The position numbers were made by a program, and so were the translations under genes. Shown here piece after piece: positions 1 to 11,415 of a DNA stretch of 64,000 bases. The notes under the pieces were generated by a model that searched no databases, was not told the origin of the DNA, and was given only the letters and a program-made list of their open reading frames with translations. The stretch is from Brasenia schreberi (taxonomy: Eukaryota > Streptophyta > Magnoliopsida > Nymphaeales > Cabombaceae), in assembly GCA_036023115.1 (NCBI GenBank), contig JAYKKT010000090.1, positions 29,683,501 to 29,747,500 on the forward strand. Reading direction: 5' to 3'. Numbering within the stretch: position 1 is the first letter of the stretch; every line of letters starts with the position of its first letter.

Positions 1-1054
1 CCAAGTTTCTTGCTCTACAGCGTCCCTTTGCTGGTGAAAACTTTTGTATTTATAACCCGCGAGAGCGAAAGACAACTCTATGCTTGCGCCAAGTTGCCTC
101 AGATCGGATTCAAGTCCGAATCCGAACGTAGCATCCACTAATCCAAAAGAAGACCTCCCCAATCTGGGCCAGTGTCTTCGTTAGGTGGGGCTGATAAACG
201 AACTTAGATTCTTATGATTCAGCTGCGACGATACACAAGACAGTTGGATTTAACTCGAATACCTCTCACTTATCTATATAAGAATTATTTTCTAAAATAT
301 GAATTTCATATATCATATGAATGATTGGTCATATTAGCATGAACATAACAATAGTAATATGCAAAAGATATGAATCATATAGTTCTAATCAATTATATAT
401 ATATATAGTGATTGAATCCTTCCTATCATTACCACTGTTCACTCATGTTCGATTATTGATGATTTCTTTCGAAAGATATTAATATAACAACATTATTCTT
501 TATTTTTTTTAAATCTTTAAAAAAATTAAATATACTCGTACCACCGAAAAACAACAAGTAGAACCGGAATAGGAATAGGCTTTTCACCGTGAACGTGTAT
601 GATATTTAATTTAAGTAATTTTTAACTTTTCCTTTTTATATCTTATCGTTGAAGGCTCATGCCATCTTAGACAGTATCTTAAATAGTCATGAAAACTAAA
701 AATTTAATTCTTTCCCCGAACTGCTTGCTTGGTTGAGACGATTATGGAAAAGAGAAAATAAAGAGAAGAATTGATTGGTGTAATGAAAGAGTAGGTGAAG
801 AGTGGGCGCACCCTCAGCCCTGGAAACAGGCGAAGAATTTATTAGTCATACAGGGGAGCCGATAACAAATGAAATTAAATGTGGGGTATGACATGTCTAT
901 GATATTATACCATTAACATCTTGTCTTGTTCATCTTCTCACCAAAACAAAGAAAAGGTCGACTTGTTGATGAAGCTAGTATTTTTTTGGTGACCAACATA
1001 TACTAATGCCAACCTTTTTCTTAACATTAATCATTTTCTACCCTCTCTCCCACC

Positions 1055-1160
<106 letters not shown>

Positions 1161-1335
1161 AGAGAGAACATAATCTACAGACACTCATTTATGTTCAGAT
1201 GTGCTTAAAGATCTCAACGTTCCATTATTGAAATCAACAGTTGAGATCATTAAGTAAAAAACAAAATAGTACTTGGTGTATTAAATGCATCTTGCAAAAG
1301 TTTTCATTCAAAACTTAACCATGGTCTCATTAAAA

Positions 1336-1452
1336 GCATTAGTTGAATGGCAGGGCGTGCTCTAACGTTGTTACTGTTGGTGGAGAGTGTGACTCTAGAG
1401 GGTGCATGTGTGAGTGGGTGTTAGGCTTCGGCCTCTTCTTATAACAAAAAAA
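1336..1452 (+). repeat. tRNA-like short repeat (SINE-like), copy 1
   Basis: It has a box A-like start (TAGTTGAATGGCAGGGC), a degenerate box B-like block (GTGTGACTCTAGAGGG) and the family 3' part GTGCATGTGTG, then GTTAGGCTTCGGCCTC, ending in ATAACAAAAAAA. The same layout recurs through the window. Assignment to a named SINE family cannot be made by eye. Confidence 0.55.
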
Positions 1453-1717
1453 TCTCAATTGTTGTTCTCAAATACTCAACGGTTGAGATTTTTAAGAATG
1501 TTTAGGTATAAATGAGTAGGACTAAGTTCGCTCTCTCTATATAGTGGTAAGTATATAATCTTGTATAAAATATTCACCGTTCAATCTTTGAGATCATACA
1601 TTAAATGTAAAGTACAAATGTAATCTTGATCATTGATCTTAAAAATCGAATAGAGATGTTTAAGTAAAAATATATATTTTAATATTATGCAGCTATTATT
1701 CCCTACAAAAATACATA

Positions 1718-1719
<2 letters not shown>

Positions 1720-1786
<67 letters not shown>
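1720..1786. repeat. (TA)n microsatellite
   Basis: A near-perfect TA dinucleotide run of about 66 bases. Confidence 0.95.
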
Positions 1787-1792
<6 letters not shown>

Positions 1793-2082
1793 AAAAGTGG
1801 ATGCAATTAGTGCTAGCTCTGAGCTAGCGGCTTCCGAGGCATCACATCAGGAAGTCTAAGATAACTAGAACCTCCAATAAAAACAGAATCGATGCAAGAA
1901 TGATATCCAACTCCGTCAGACCTAATGAATTGGGAGCTCCAAACTCTGTGCTAGCACTAGCTGCTTCCTCTTTCCATTCATATAAATATATACATACATA
2001 TCTCTAAGGCTATCTATGTGTACATCTTAGGTATATTATACAAACACACACACACATATATATGTGTGAATTTCTTTCTTCT

Positions 2083-2196
2083 TCTTTTTACGGAGCGAGG
2101 CCCCAGCCTAACACACATGCATCTCCTGAGGAGTCGAACACCGAGCTCCCCACATTAGAGTTCCTTATCCGTTGAGATAATACTCTTGGTTAAACA
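2083..2196 (-). repeat. tRNA-like short repeat (SINE-like), copy 2
   Basis: Read on the minus strand it shows a box B-like GTGTTCGACTCC, then GATGCATGTGTGTTAGGC and GGGGCCTCGC, ending in an A-rich tail. This is the same order of blocks as the copies at 1336 and 13311. Confidence 0.55.
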
Positions 2197-2599
2197 TGGC
2201 CGATTCCAGGTAAACCGAAAGAGTGGTGCCATTTTTCATTTAATCATGAATTGAAATTGAACCTTCAATTCCAGTCCTAAACTGTTCCAAACAAGAAAAG
2301 CTCATTAAAACATTTGAAACTAAAAAAAATTAAAAAGTATAAAAAATGACTGCTTAAAACTGCCAATTTCAACCAATTCTGATGCCATGGAAGGTGGAAT
2401 TGGAACCCAACTGGGTAATCCCCAAATTAAAGTATGACTTGATCAGCTCAAGTTTCAATCAGTTCTTGGCCCGATTGGATTCGATCGAAAATTTCCATCT
2501 CTCCATCTTATCCTAAAGTTTGCCTCACCCGAAACAAATTTCTTGATCCTCCACTGACTGTACTCACCCTTGTTTAACGCACTTGACCTCGTCTAATCT

Positions 2600-2955
2600 A
2601 AAAGATATGCAGGAGCTGACTTAAACTTCATGTCAACGAACTGGAACCACACAAATCGCACGCGGGTTGGATCTTAACCCGATCATAAATCTAACACAAA
2701 TTCGTGTTTGACCAAGCAGAAAAATTAAATGTTCTATGGTCTTGCACTGGCACATGTCAAAGAATGTAGAGATGATATGAATGCGCTTACCTATATTTAT
2801 GTCCACGAGTTGGACCCACATCATTTGCACTTGAATTGGATCTCAACCGATTTGGATTCCTATTCTGAACCGGACCGACCAAACAGAAATTAAGAAAAAA
2901 AGTTCTATGGTGTCCAATTGTTATGTCAATGTAGGTTGAGATAATACTTGAAGAA
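2600..2955. repeat. Diverged tandem duplication, period about 169 bp
   Basis: Two adjacent copies share the order: a block like TGTCAACGAACTGGAACCAC (2631) or TGTCCACGAGTTGGACCCAC (2800), then a TTGGATCTYAACC block, then AAGCAGAAA or AAACAGAAA, then GTTCTATGGT. They are diverged, so the duplication is old. No protein is recognisable. Confidence 0.6.
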
Positions 2956-4019
2956 ATTAAAAAAAATGTGGAAGAAAAGAAAATATTGAGATAGATGACT
3001 CGAAATGGAAGAGCCATATTACTAAATCTTCTTAAGAAATGTTACACTCAGCTAAAGATACAAAACCAAACCAAATTAGCTAATTGGATCTAAATCCACC
3101 CAATGAACAAGCGCAAATTTTCATGAAAATCACACATAATCTAATGTACCTAATTGGATCAACTCCATTCCTTAAGCCTACACCGCATGGAACAAACCCA
3201 CTTAGATCCATTATTTACCTCAAAGATCCAAAACCCGCAACACTCACAGAAGTTGGGTTCCCTTCCAACATCCAAACCGTCTGCGTTTGGCAAGTCTGAA
3301 GGTCCATTCAGATAATATACATTCATAAGTATTGATAACTTGCTTCTGATACCATAAAAAGAAACCCACCGTACCAATTTGCGTTAGATCTTGAGAAGAA
3401 GGTATTCTTGAAGGCCCAATTGCTTTCTCCAGACCCACCACAGTTGAGACCCATAAAAAGAAGAGCGTCTCTTGGTTCCCGTTTCACCGGTGCCGGGTAC
3501 AGACAGTTCTTCATCCGGTTAGGTTCTGGTTGGAACCGGCCATGTCTACCTACATTAGAAACCAATCTACTCTACTCGAACTGAATTTCACCAGAAGCCA
3601 TGAAGAATGCTTGTCGAAAAATCGATGTTTGCCGGAATCCAGCCAGACCACTATACTGTAAAACATTTGATATACCTGAATCCCAACAATCTCTGATTCT
3701 CAGTACCATCAAGACCTCCTTCTGTCATCCAAATCCTGTGTCGCTATGTTTGCGTCTCAACCGGCGGTAACCAAAATTCCAGAATTCAGGTTTATGTATC
3801 CCACCAAAATCCTAAAGCATCCCGTTCGTATGCCAAGATCAACTCGAGCTCGGGACTCACAGTAAGAAAATCACCATGCAAAGCCTGAAAGAGCCCGTTT
3901 CAGTTCTTAAAATTACTCAGGTCTTGGATTATAGCGTTCAGCGTCTTTTAAGAACAGTCGTTGTTGATCGAATCTAGGCATGCGAGGTGATAATTGGCGC
4001 GACAGATGAACAATGTGAT

Positions 4020-4212
4020 CCAGTTCTGGGAGTAGACGAGTATCAAGAAATGGACGTCAAACTTTCGGCAGGCGGACCTTCAGTGCTTCGTTCTCGTTTC
4101 TCGAGCAAAAGTTGTAGAGTTCAAAGTTTCGATGCTAAAAAACTGAAGATAATTTCTGAGAGTAGATGAGTATCAAGAAATGGACATCAAATTTTTGGCA
4201 GGCGAACGCTCA
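4020..4212. repeat. Short direct duplication, period about 131 bp
   Basis: The block GAGTATCAAGAAATGGAC is present near 4038 and again near 4168. The flanking bases are also alike: AGTAGAYGAG before it and GGCAGGCG after it. The two copies differ mainly by transitions. Confidence 0.65.
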
Positions 4213-5623
4213 ACGAAATTCGAGAACTCATTGGATGTGAATCTGATTTGCATCAATTGAATATAACGTACATCCGGACTACTTATTTTCATTTGGATTT
4301 GGTCATGCTATAGGGGTATGACCTTGAGCCCGATCCACTGACACATCTTCAGTCAAGAGCCATTTTTGCTGTGAAAGGAATCAACGCTTGATCTTATATG
4401 ACATTTCCTGGACTAAACAACTCAAATAAGATAGATCACTGATGGAGCATGGGGGCTTGGAGAAGTCGGCTTTTTACTTGAGATTGTCGGCAAACTTGAA
4501 TGTTGTGTTTATGCAGCATGGCTAAGATAAACTCTAAGGCTAATGTATGATTCTTTTAAAGGTATGCTTAAACACTAATCTTTAAGCTCTTTGTCATATC
4601 TCGATTCAACTTTTTGGATGGAAAGAACTCCGATGATTGCTTAAAGGATACGATAAAAAGCCCTTGTACGAGCATAGTTAAGTTCTTAACAATATTGAAA
4701 CACAAAAAATGGATGATACTACTTCTTTCCGCGCCCAAAGAATTGAAGTAAGTTGGTTTAAAAAATTTAAGTAATAAAAAGATTTGGTTTAGAGAATTAA
4801 GAGTAAGAGATCAGAATCAGTGGGAGACTGCAGGTCGACAATAGGGAAGGCCGTGAACAATTTGTTTTTCTTTTTCTCTAAACACGTTTACTGTTGGCCA
4901 CAGGCCGGTTTACTTGAAGCTTTTCGTCCCTTAAGCCATGTACAAAACACATTCTCCATAGAATGCATGATGACCATTCATGGTCCTTACATCATGTTTA
5001 TCCATGCAAGAACATAGAAATCGTGATTATTTACACAGAGCCCGTAGAGGCATGAATGCCCTTTGGAATAGGTCAGAGCTTTTCTATGTGAATGCCCAGA
5101 CACAACAGACGTGATCATTCGGTCACCAACAGATCATCCAAAGATTATATTCTATACACCCATTCGGCCAGCAGAAAGCGACACCTATCAGTCTCTCTTC
5201 ATTGCTGAACGGACGCGGCTTCTAGGCCACCCAAAGAGCCGTAGAATGACCTTTTGAATCTAAGCAAAATATGTTGTCAAGCCATGAAGGGACGGACATG
5301 ACTATCTGATCAGCAGGAAAGTTCTCTTGAACTCCAAAGATCACTTTTTTTTCGACGTTGATTGATCAATATACTTACTTGAAGTTCTAACAGTCCGTGA
5401 CCATTAAACTAACTGGCGTGAACACAGCCAATCCTCATATTTTGAAAATATCCTCACAGTAGAAAGTTGCAAACTGTTTATGAAAAACTTTCAAATTGCA
5501 AAGTATTTGTGATACAAATAAAGCAAGCTTCTGAACGCTCATTCATGAAAACATAATTTATTCTTTGACTACAGTAACAAATGCTGGCAGCACATATTCT
5601 TTGACACCTGGGTGACAGTACGT

Positions 5624-8600
5624 TTAGAAAGGAGGAAACTCAACTTCAGAAGCACACCTTCCTTTTGGGAGCGCGGGGCACTCAATGAAGTTGGTCCCCG
5701 ACGTATCTACACACATGTAGATCTGATACAGCTGCGGTTTCCTTATCTCATCAAAGTTGCAGTCTATTCCCGGAATAAATCCTGTTCCTTCTTCTATGGC
5801 ATCTTTGATCCTTTGGATACAATAAAACCCACCATCTGGCTTAATTCCTTGAAACAGAGAAAGAAAAGTTTGTTTTATTAATGTGTTTGAAGATTAAAAT
5901 CAGCATTATTTCAATCAATTGGCTAGTCAGTACGTCTTAGTGCTGAATTTGTCCCTAAAGATCATACTCTTTTTTCTTGAAAGAGTGCTGCAGGCATTGT
6001 TTTAATCATGATATCATCATGATGAGGATATGATGGATTAGTTACTTGTTCTTGAAACGAATTTTAGCAACTTCAGGAGTCAAGGACCTTAGCCTGGACC
6101 CAAGATCGAAAATGGAGAGGCTATGATTGATGGTGTGCGACTGTCAATCCCAGCCATGCATGTCATTGATCTATGCATAAAGGGCGTCAAAAAATGATAT
6201 TCTTTTGGGTACTTTACAGAGAATTCGTGCAAAGTAGGAAATAATATACATAATCATGCGAAAAGTTCCTTAATCTAAATATATGAAAGATAGCCTATAA
6301 ATGAAAATTAGCCGTTTCAAAAACGCATTCTGGAGAAATCGTGGTGTTTAAAATTTAAAAGATTAAATGACTTTTACAAGGTTAAAATGTATGACTTTTC
6401 TTTTCTATCAAGATAAAAGCACGGGATACACACAAAAATATATATACACAGACTTTATGATTAGCACGAAAAGTTAACCCAAATATGTACATTTATGAAT
6501 GCCAAGCAAAGATATGTGGTGACATTTATACAGTTTATCAAGGGTTGTCACCGAAACTGATCTTTTTAAGGGTACATGTTACTTGTCCACGTTGGTTGCG
6601 AAGAGGCCCTTCAACCGGTAACAAAAGAAAGGGTTGACTTGCTACCATGTATAATCAAGCAGCATCTAGCTTGATGTTTATCTAACCATTAATTGTTTAT
6701 AAACAAAATAAAATCCACCTACTTAAAGTAAAATAAAATAAAAGAGACCTATTTTGTTACCACTCCCAAAGAATAAATCAAAGACCAAAAAGAATCAGAT
6801 TATAAATCTGCATATAATCTACGTATATATGTGTGTTGTTCTTAAAGATTGCGATGCACTTTAGATAGGACTTGTAAGAACCTCTTGGTTGGTATATCCC
6901 GGTTGTTGTGGGTATCACCTGTTCAGGTAAGGGAAAACGATAGAACAAGATAGGTAAGACGTAGTGTTGTTTTATTGAAGGAAACATTCATAAGCGTTAA
7001 GTCTAGTCTTACATAAAACAAATTGTTAAACTAGGAACAAAACAAATTGCAATGTGATTCATTTGATCCCTTTCTTGAACATTAAAATCTTTATTTATAG
7101 ATCTCCTTTGAGGCAGCAATAGTTGAACCCATCCTTCGTTCTATGATTTTCAATAACTTCTCATTTACTTCGTCGATGCTATCTTTGTGCCTAGGTATGG
7201 TTTATCAACTATCACCACCGTTACTTTGTGTCTCGAGATTCATTTAGGTCTTAGGCCTAAACTAACCTTCTTCATTGTAGACCTTTGAAAGCTTATCACA
7301 TATCCTCTCATTTTTTAGAATCGATAATATGTATATATGTACATATGTGTGTATATATATATGTATGTATGTATGCATGCATGTACGTATGAATGTATCT
7401 ATCTATGGATGTGGGCATATATATATACCTGCACCCTGCAGAATCTTAAGGAGATTGAACTGAGTTTTGAGATTGAGAGATGCTTGGAAGTATTGGTGCT
7501 CGCCAAGGACGGATTCAGAGCAAGTGCCGTGCTTTGTCCATTCGTGAGACCAGAATGCGGTATCATCGCTGCTTGGGCATGACAAGGACGGCCATTCGTG
7601 TTCCATCTCATCCCTCAAGTCAGATATCTGCAATATTAGTTGCCTAAAATCTTAACTTCAACTCATTCAGACAATTAATTTTAAGATATTGGTTGTATAA
7701 TATAGCTCTCTCTCTCTCGCCACGCACAGACAACATATACATAACCATTTAATTTAATTCTCAGTAATTTGAACGTAGTTAAATACCTCAAATCCTGACG
7801 GTGGTGCATTTGAACATTCCTCGTTAATTTTTTAACACATATTATCTATTCGAAGGCACTAGCTTGTATACATACTCACACACTGTTTTCAATAAGACTC
7901 ATTACTCATCCACAACTTTAACAAATTGATTGCAAAATTTTCATCAGGTCTCTTTTTGTTACAAAGGGGAGCCTGGAGCCAGGGTGCATGCCCTCGAAAT
8001 CGAAATCGAGATATGCATCCTATGAATCGAACGTCCTGCCATGTGAGCCAATGCTATGAATGCTTATGGATCTAAAATTTCGAGTTATTGCAATAAGCTT
8101 CTTTCCAATATATATATTTTTTAAAACTGCAATAAATTAGATGCTGTTGGTTTAGCGGTATGACTCTTACTGTCGCATGAGTGGATGAAAGTTTGGTTCT
8201 CACCATACCTTATTATTTTTTGAGTGTTGAATGTCAAAACTGATCACTCTTGCAATCCCACTTAATTAACCTGCTAGAAGTTTCGTTTAGAAATATATAA
8301 AGCAATGATGCATATGCTTGTCTCTTTTTGATTAAATTAAAAGAAAGCATGATCTATAATTGAAAAGGAATCACGTACCAAGGAGGGAACAAACGGGCGA
8401 TCTGGGTCGCAGAATGAAGGCCATCTACCGTCGTTGTAGTTGGGCCAGAGTCCATGGATGCTGAAATCTGTTGCTGGCTTTCCGGTCTTCGGATAGCAAC
8501 ACCCACGTCTAGTGTCGCAGAACGAGCCAGGCCACTGTACAAGAGGGTAAATACAACAAGTATTCCTCACTATTGTTGCAAAGAGCCTCAAGAAAAGACC

Positions 8601-8979
8601 CATAATTGGAACGAGAGCAAGAACAATGCCCTTCCAAAGTGCACTGTCGAGTTCGCTAGGGCAGGACACCCTTTACATACATACATGCACCTTGTGTTAA
8701 AGGTAATGGGTTCATTACACGGTAAACATCTCTGGCCATAAGGACATATTCTTGCTGGTAGCAGTTTGCAGAACGAAATAGAAGAAATAAAATGTTAACG
8801 ACAGCGTTCGGCCACCGGCATCACAACGGCCAGTGACATGCATATGCAACTAATGATAAACTCACCGTCTGAACGAAATAGAAGAAATCAAAGTCTTGAG
8901 AGCCAAACATGTCACATGATAGTGATGGCAAACAAGCCATCAACAACATGATCGCCCGAACCAGTGAAGCAGACTCCAT
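5624..8979 (-). CDS. S-like ribonuclease T2 (secreted), 4 exons
   Basis: Secreted endoribonuclease of the T2 family, which cleaves single-stranded RNA through a 2',3'-cyclic phosphate. Exons on the minus strand are 8979-8866, 8534-8379, 7627-7429 and 5847-5624, giving 230 aa, normal for plant S-like RNases. All junctions are GT-AG and frame-consistent; only the last intron splits a codon. Residues 1-21 form a signal peptide. Active-site block I, FSIHGLWPNY, lies at 62-71 (catalytic His65). Block II, FWSHEWTKHGTC, lies at 115-126 (Glu119, Lys122, His123). The family cysteines are present and the C-terminus has the expected QLYQIYMCVD and ECP blocks. An upstream in-frame ATG at 9036 lies almost at the expected transcription start, so 8979 is preferred. 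Three introns fit an S-like RNase rather than a self-incompatibility S-RNase. Intron 2 carries two tRNA-like repeats and intron 3 (1.6 kb) starts with TA/TG-rich sequence. Confidence 0.93.
7951..8060 (-). repeat. tRNA-like short repeat (SINE-like) in RNase intron 2
   Basis: On the minus strand: a box A-like TTGGCTCACATGGCAGG, a box B-like CGATTTCGAGGG, GCATGCACCCTGGCTC, then CAGGCTCCCCTTTGTAAC followed by AAAAAGA. It lies wholly inside the RNase T2 intron, in the same orientation as the gene. Confidence 0.5.
8142..8220 (+). repeat. tRNA-like short repeat (SINE-like), partial, in RNase intron 2
   Basis: It has a box A-like TGGTTTAGCGGTATGACTC and, 30-40 bases later, a box B-like TTTGGTTCTCACCATACC. 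The 3' family block is missing, so it is either a truncated or a diverged copy. Confidence 0.35.
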
Positions 8980-9058
8980 CTTCCCCACCACCATCAATAC
9001 CCACAAAGTACACAAGAAATGGTGAAATTTGTTCAAAACTAGCTAGTCGCCCGCTGCG

Positions 9059-9067
9059 TTATATAGA
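9059..9067 (-). promoter_or_regulatory. TATA box of the RNase T2 gene
   Basis: TCTATATAA on the minus strand, about 80 bases before the chosen ATG at 8979. A start of transcription about 30 bases downstream, near 9030, would leave a leader of about 50 bases and exclude the upstream ATG at 9036. Confidence 0.6.
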
Positions 9068-10769
9068 GGAACGAAGAGAGTTGATATATGATGTATAAAT
9101 AAAACAAAATTTTCCCCATTATTGCCAATAAGACGTTTGAGAGAGAGGAGAACATGTTCTTGTATGTCCCAGCGACCACTTTTCATACGCTAGCAGACCT
9201 CAGTAAAAATGTGGAATTGACGTTCCGGGAATATCCCAACAACTTAGTTTATCCTCTGCTTGCCCACCTCAAATTTAATAAAAATATGGCATACACGTTC
9301 TGGGAATATGCATAAAAGATCCTTTTGGAGAAAAACAAGTATTGTCTTTCACAAAAAGTTTTCATGACCATGGTTGTGAATTTCTTTTGGCCGCTCACAT
9401 CCCGTTGCACAAACCACAAATATTAATCCCATTTCAAAATACTGTTAGGACTCGGGCAAGACATAAGGTTTGTGATCCTGCACTTTTCGCCACAAAAGAC
9501 CTTCAGTTTGGGTTGAACCTTTGGTCCGGATGTAGATCATTATATATTACATAAGATCCTCACACACGCGCGTGCACACACACACTCACTCACTAGGTAC
9601 TAGCTATGGTATTGACTTTGCTGCTTGGCCTTTGTTATTCAATTGTTGTTTCGTGTGTATGCAGTTGACCCAGATATACGAAAATCATATTTGTTTTACT
9701 TATAAAATTTAAGTTCCGAATTCAGTTTTGGGTTGGACTTGGATATAGTCAACTTTGTTTGTCAATGCTTATTATAATTCTATAAACTTTGCTTGTTTCG
9801 CAAAGCGTAACTTAGTAAAATGGCTTGTCTAATAAGTTTCGACTGCTAAATACTTTAGAATAAAAGATTATTTCGCAAGATTTATTATAAGAAATGACTT
9901 GTTTTTGCAAAGCATTATAAGTTATATACAGTGACAAGTTGCACAAGATTTCCTGGATTTCTCGTGCATCGATTGGACAAATCCCATTTGAGGCGGATGG
10001 TGTCCAGTAAACAAGGTAGGCATGATCCGCATGAGCTCTTTAAAGTGTTTCGTTCATCACTTTACTACTGCTGCTCTTCGCCAGATCTGTTTTAAGCAAC
10101 AATCACTCTTTCCTTATGAAATGGTCTCCTTCTGCCGTATGGGCCTTCCTCATGGTGTAATAATTATCTGAAGTTATATTTCCAACGATTAGTAGTAATC
10201 CGCGGATGGTTTAAACGAAACCGAATCTGCTGAAGAGGGAGAAGAAAATCCAGGTTTTAACAAGTTGATTTATTACCAAAGCAAGATAAGAGGCCATTCC
10301 GGTTTCAGCAAATGTGGGCAACGCATGATTCTTTCAGATCTCCTGTTAAAGAGAGCAGGGAGGAGCCTTTTATAGGTATCGGCCCCTGCTACAGATTAAC
10401 AAGCTAGTACAGGCAACTGAAGAGCCTCAAGCCAGAGTTGAAGATCGGGAACAGCGTCAGCCGATTCGCCGGCGACCTCTTCCTAAATCTAGCCTCAGCT
10501 GAAGATGAGGTACTGGTGGCACAACATTCACATGATTTAGAGTCCCACGCAGACGCAGTCGTCCCTATGTTGACATGAGTCTCTCTCTCCTCCCATGATA
10601 TTAAAAATCTGCATTGACGATGAAAGGATTAATTTTCATCATGAAGAACATGTGGGAGTGTGTAGAAAGCATATTTCTTTGCTTGTATAGAAATATGATT
10701 TTGGCGAGCCCACCTTTCATGATTTCAGATCTTATATAAATCGAATTTGAGTCCGCAATTATCCCAGTA

Positions 10770-11060
10770 TATATTGATTACACGGTTGCAAGTTTGGCTC
10801 AAACAAAGAGACCGCTCAAAATAGCACTTGGTTGTGACTTGGAATGCTTTGTCAAGTGTTCGAGGATCACCCAGTTTATATTGATTGCATGGTTGCAAGT
10901 TAATTCAAACAAAAGGACCACTCAAGCCAGCATTCAGTTGTGAGTTGGAATTGCTTTGTTAATTATGAAAGCATTTAAATTAAAATCCAATTATATAATT
11001 CAAAGTAAAAGATTTTAAGCTTTTAAAATCAAAATATTCAAAATTATGCCTCAAGAGTAG
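10770..11060. repeat. Two diverged copies of a 107-bp unit
   Basis: ATATTGATTACACGGTTGCA at 10771 and ATATTGATTGCATGGTTGCA at 10879 start two adjacent copies. Both continue with CAAACAAA, an R-rich ACC block and TTGTGACTTGGAAT or TTGTGAGTTGGAAT. The AT-rich tail after the second copy resembles the tail after a third copy at 13162, beyond the BAHD pseudogene. Confidence 0.6.
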
Positions 11061-11288
11061 AGGGGATGTATCATGCACTTGAGCTCTATGTTTCAAAATT
11101 TTATACAGCTTTTGGAAGAACAAGCTAAGTTTACATATATATATATATATACATATATTTATAAATATATGCATGTATGCCTGAAATGTCAAAAACTATT
11201 TCCAAATCTCGATATGTAAATGAGCCGCTTCCATGATTTTGAACGTTTCACATACATCCAAATCCACACATATTAATTGATTTACTTT

Positions 11289-11372
11289 GTTGGAATGGGA
11301 GGCCAAAGCCTAACACACCCCGGAGAATCGAACTAGCCACCTCAGTATCGGAGTCAGAGAGTCCTTTATTTA
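11289..11372 (-). repeat. tRNA-like short repeat (SINE-like)
   Basis: Minus strand shows a box B-like TAGTTCGATTCTCCGGGG directly followed by GTGTGTTAGGCTTTGGCCTC, CCATTCCAAC and an A-rich end. The 3' block closely matches the copy at 13311. It lies just beyond the 3' end of the BAHD pseudogene. Confidence 0.55.
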
Positions 11373-11415
11373 GTCATGCATTGGTTCATGCCGGCATCAT
11401 CATCCTGGAACGAAC

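Larger units (their letters stand above)
9068..11415. other. Intergenic region between RNase T2 and the BAHD pseudogene
   Basis: No gene recognised. The part from about 10100 to 10560 is less AT-rich, with no coherent frame, and could be a fragment of an old transposon. A diverged repeat unit occupies 10770-11060 and a tRNA-like repeat lies next to the pseudogene end. Confidence 0.55.

Noticed and set aside
3339..3357. Possible LTR primer binding site: minus strand TGGTATCAGAAGC resembles the initiator-Met site
   Set aside because: It has an extra base relative to the usual TGGTATCAGAGC, the preceding bases do not end in CA, and no paired LTR or retroviral-type protein frame is visible nearby.
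5612..5881. Plus-strand 89-codon frame
   Set aside because: It is the antisense shadow of RNase T2 exon 4.
8337..8741. Open frames on both strands over 8.3-8.7 kb
   Set aside because: They are read-throughs or shadows of RNase T2 exon 2, whose boundaries are set by splice sites and family alignment.
8980..9036. Longer RNase T2 start at 9036
   Set aside because: The ATG would lie at or before the transcription start implied by the TATA box, and the shorter start already gives a standard signal peptide.
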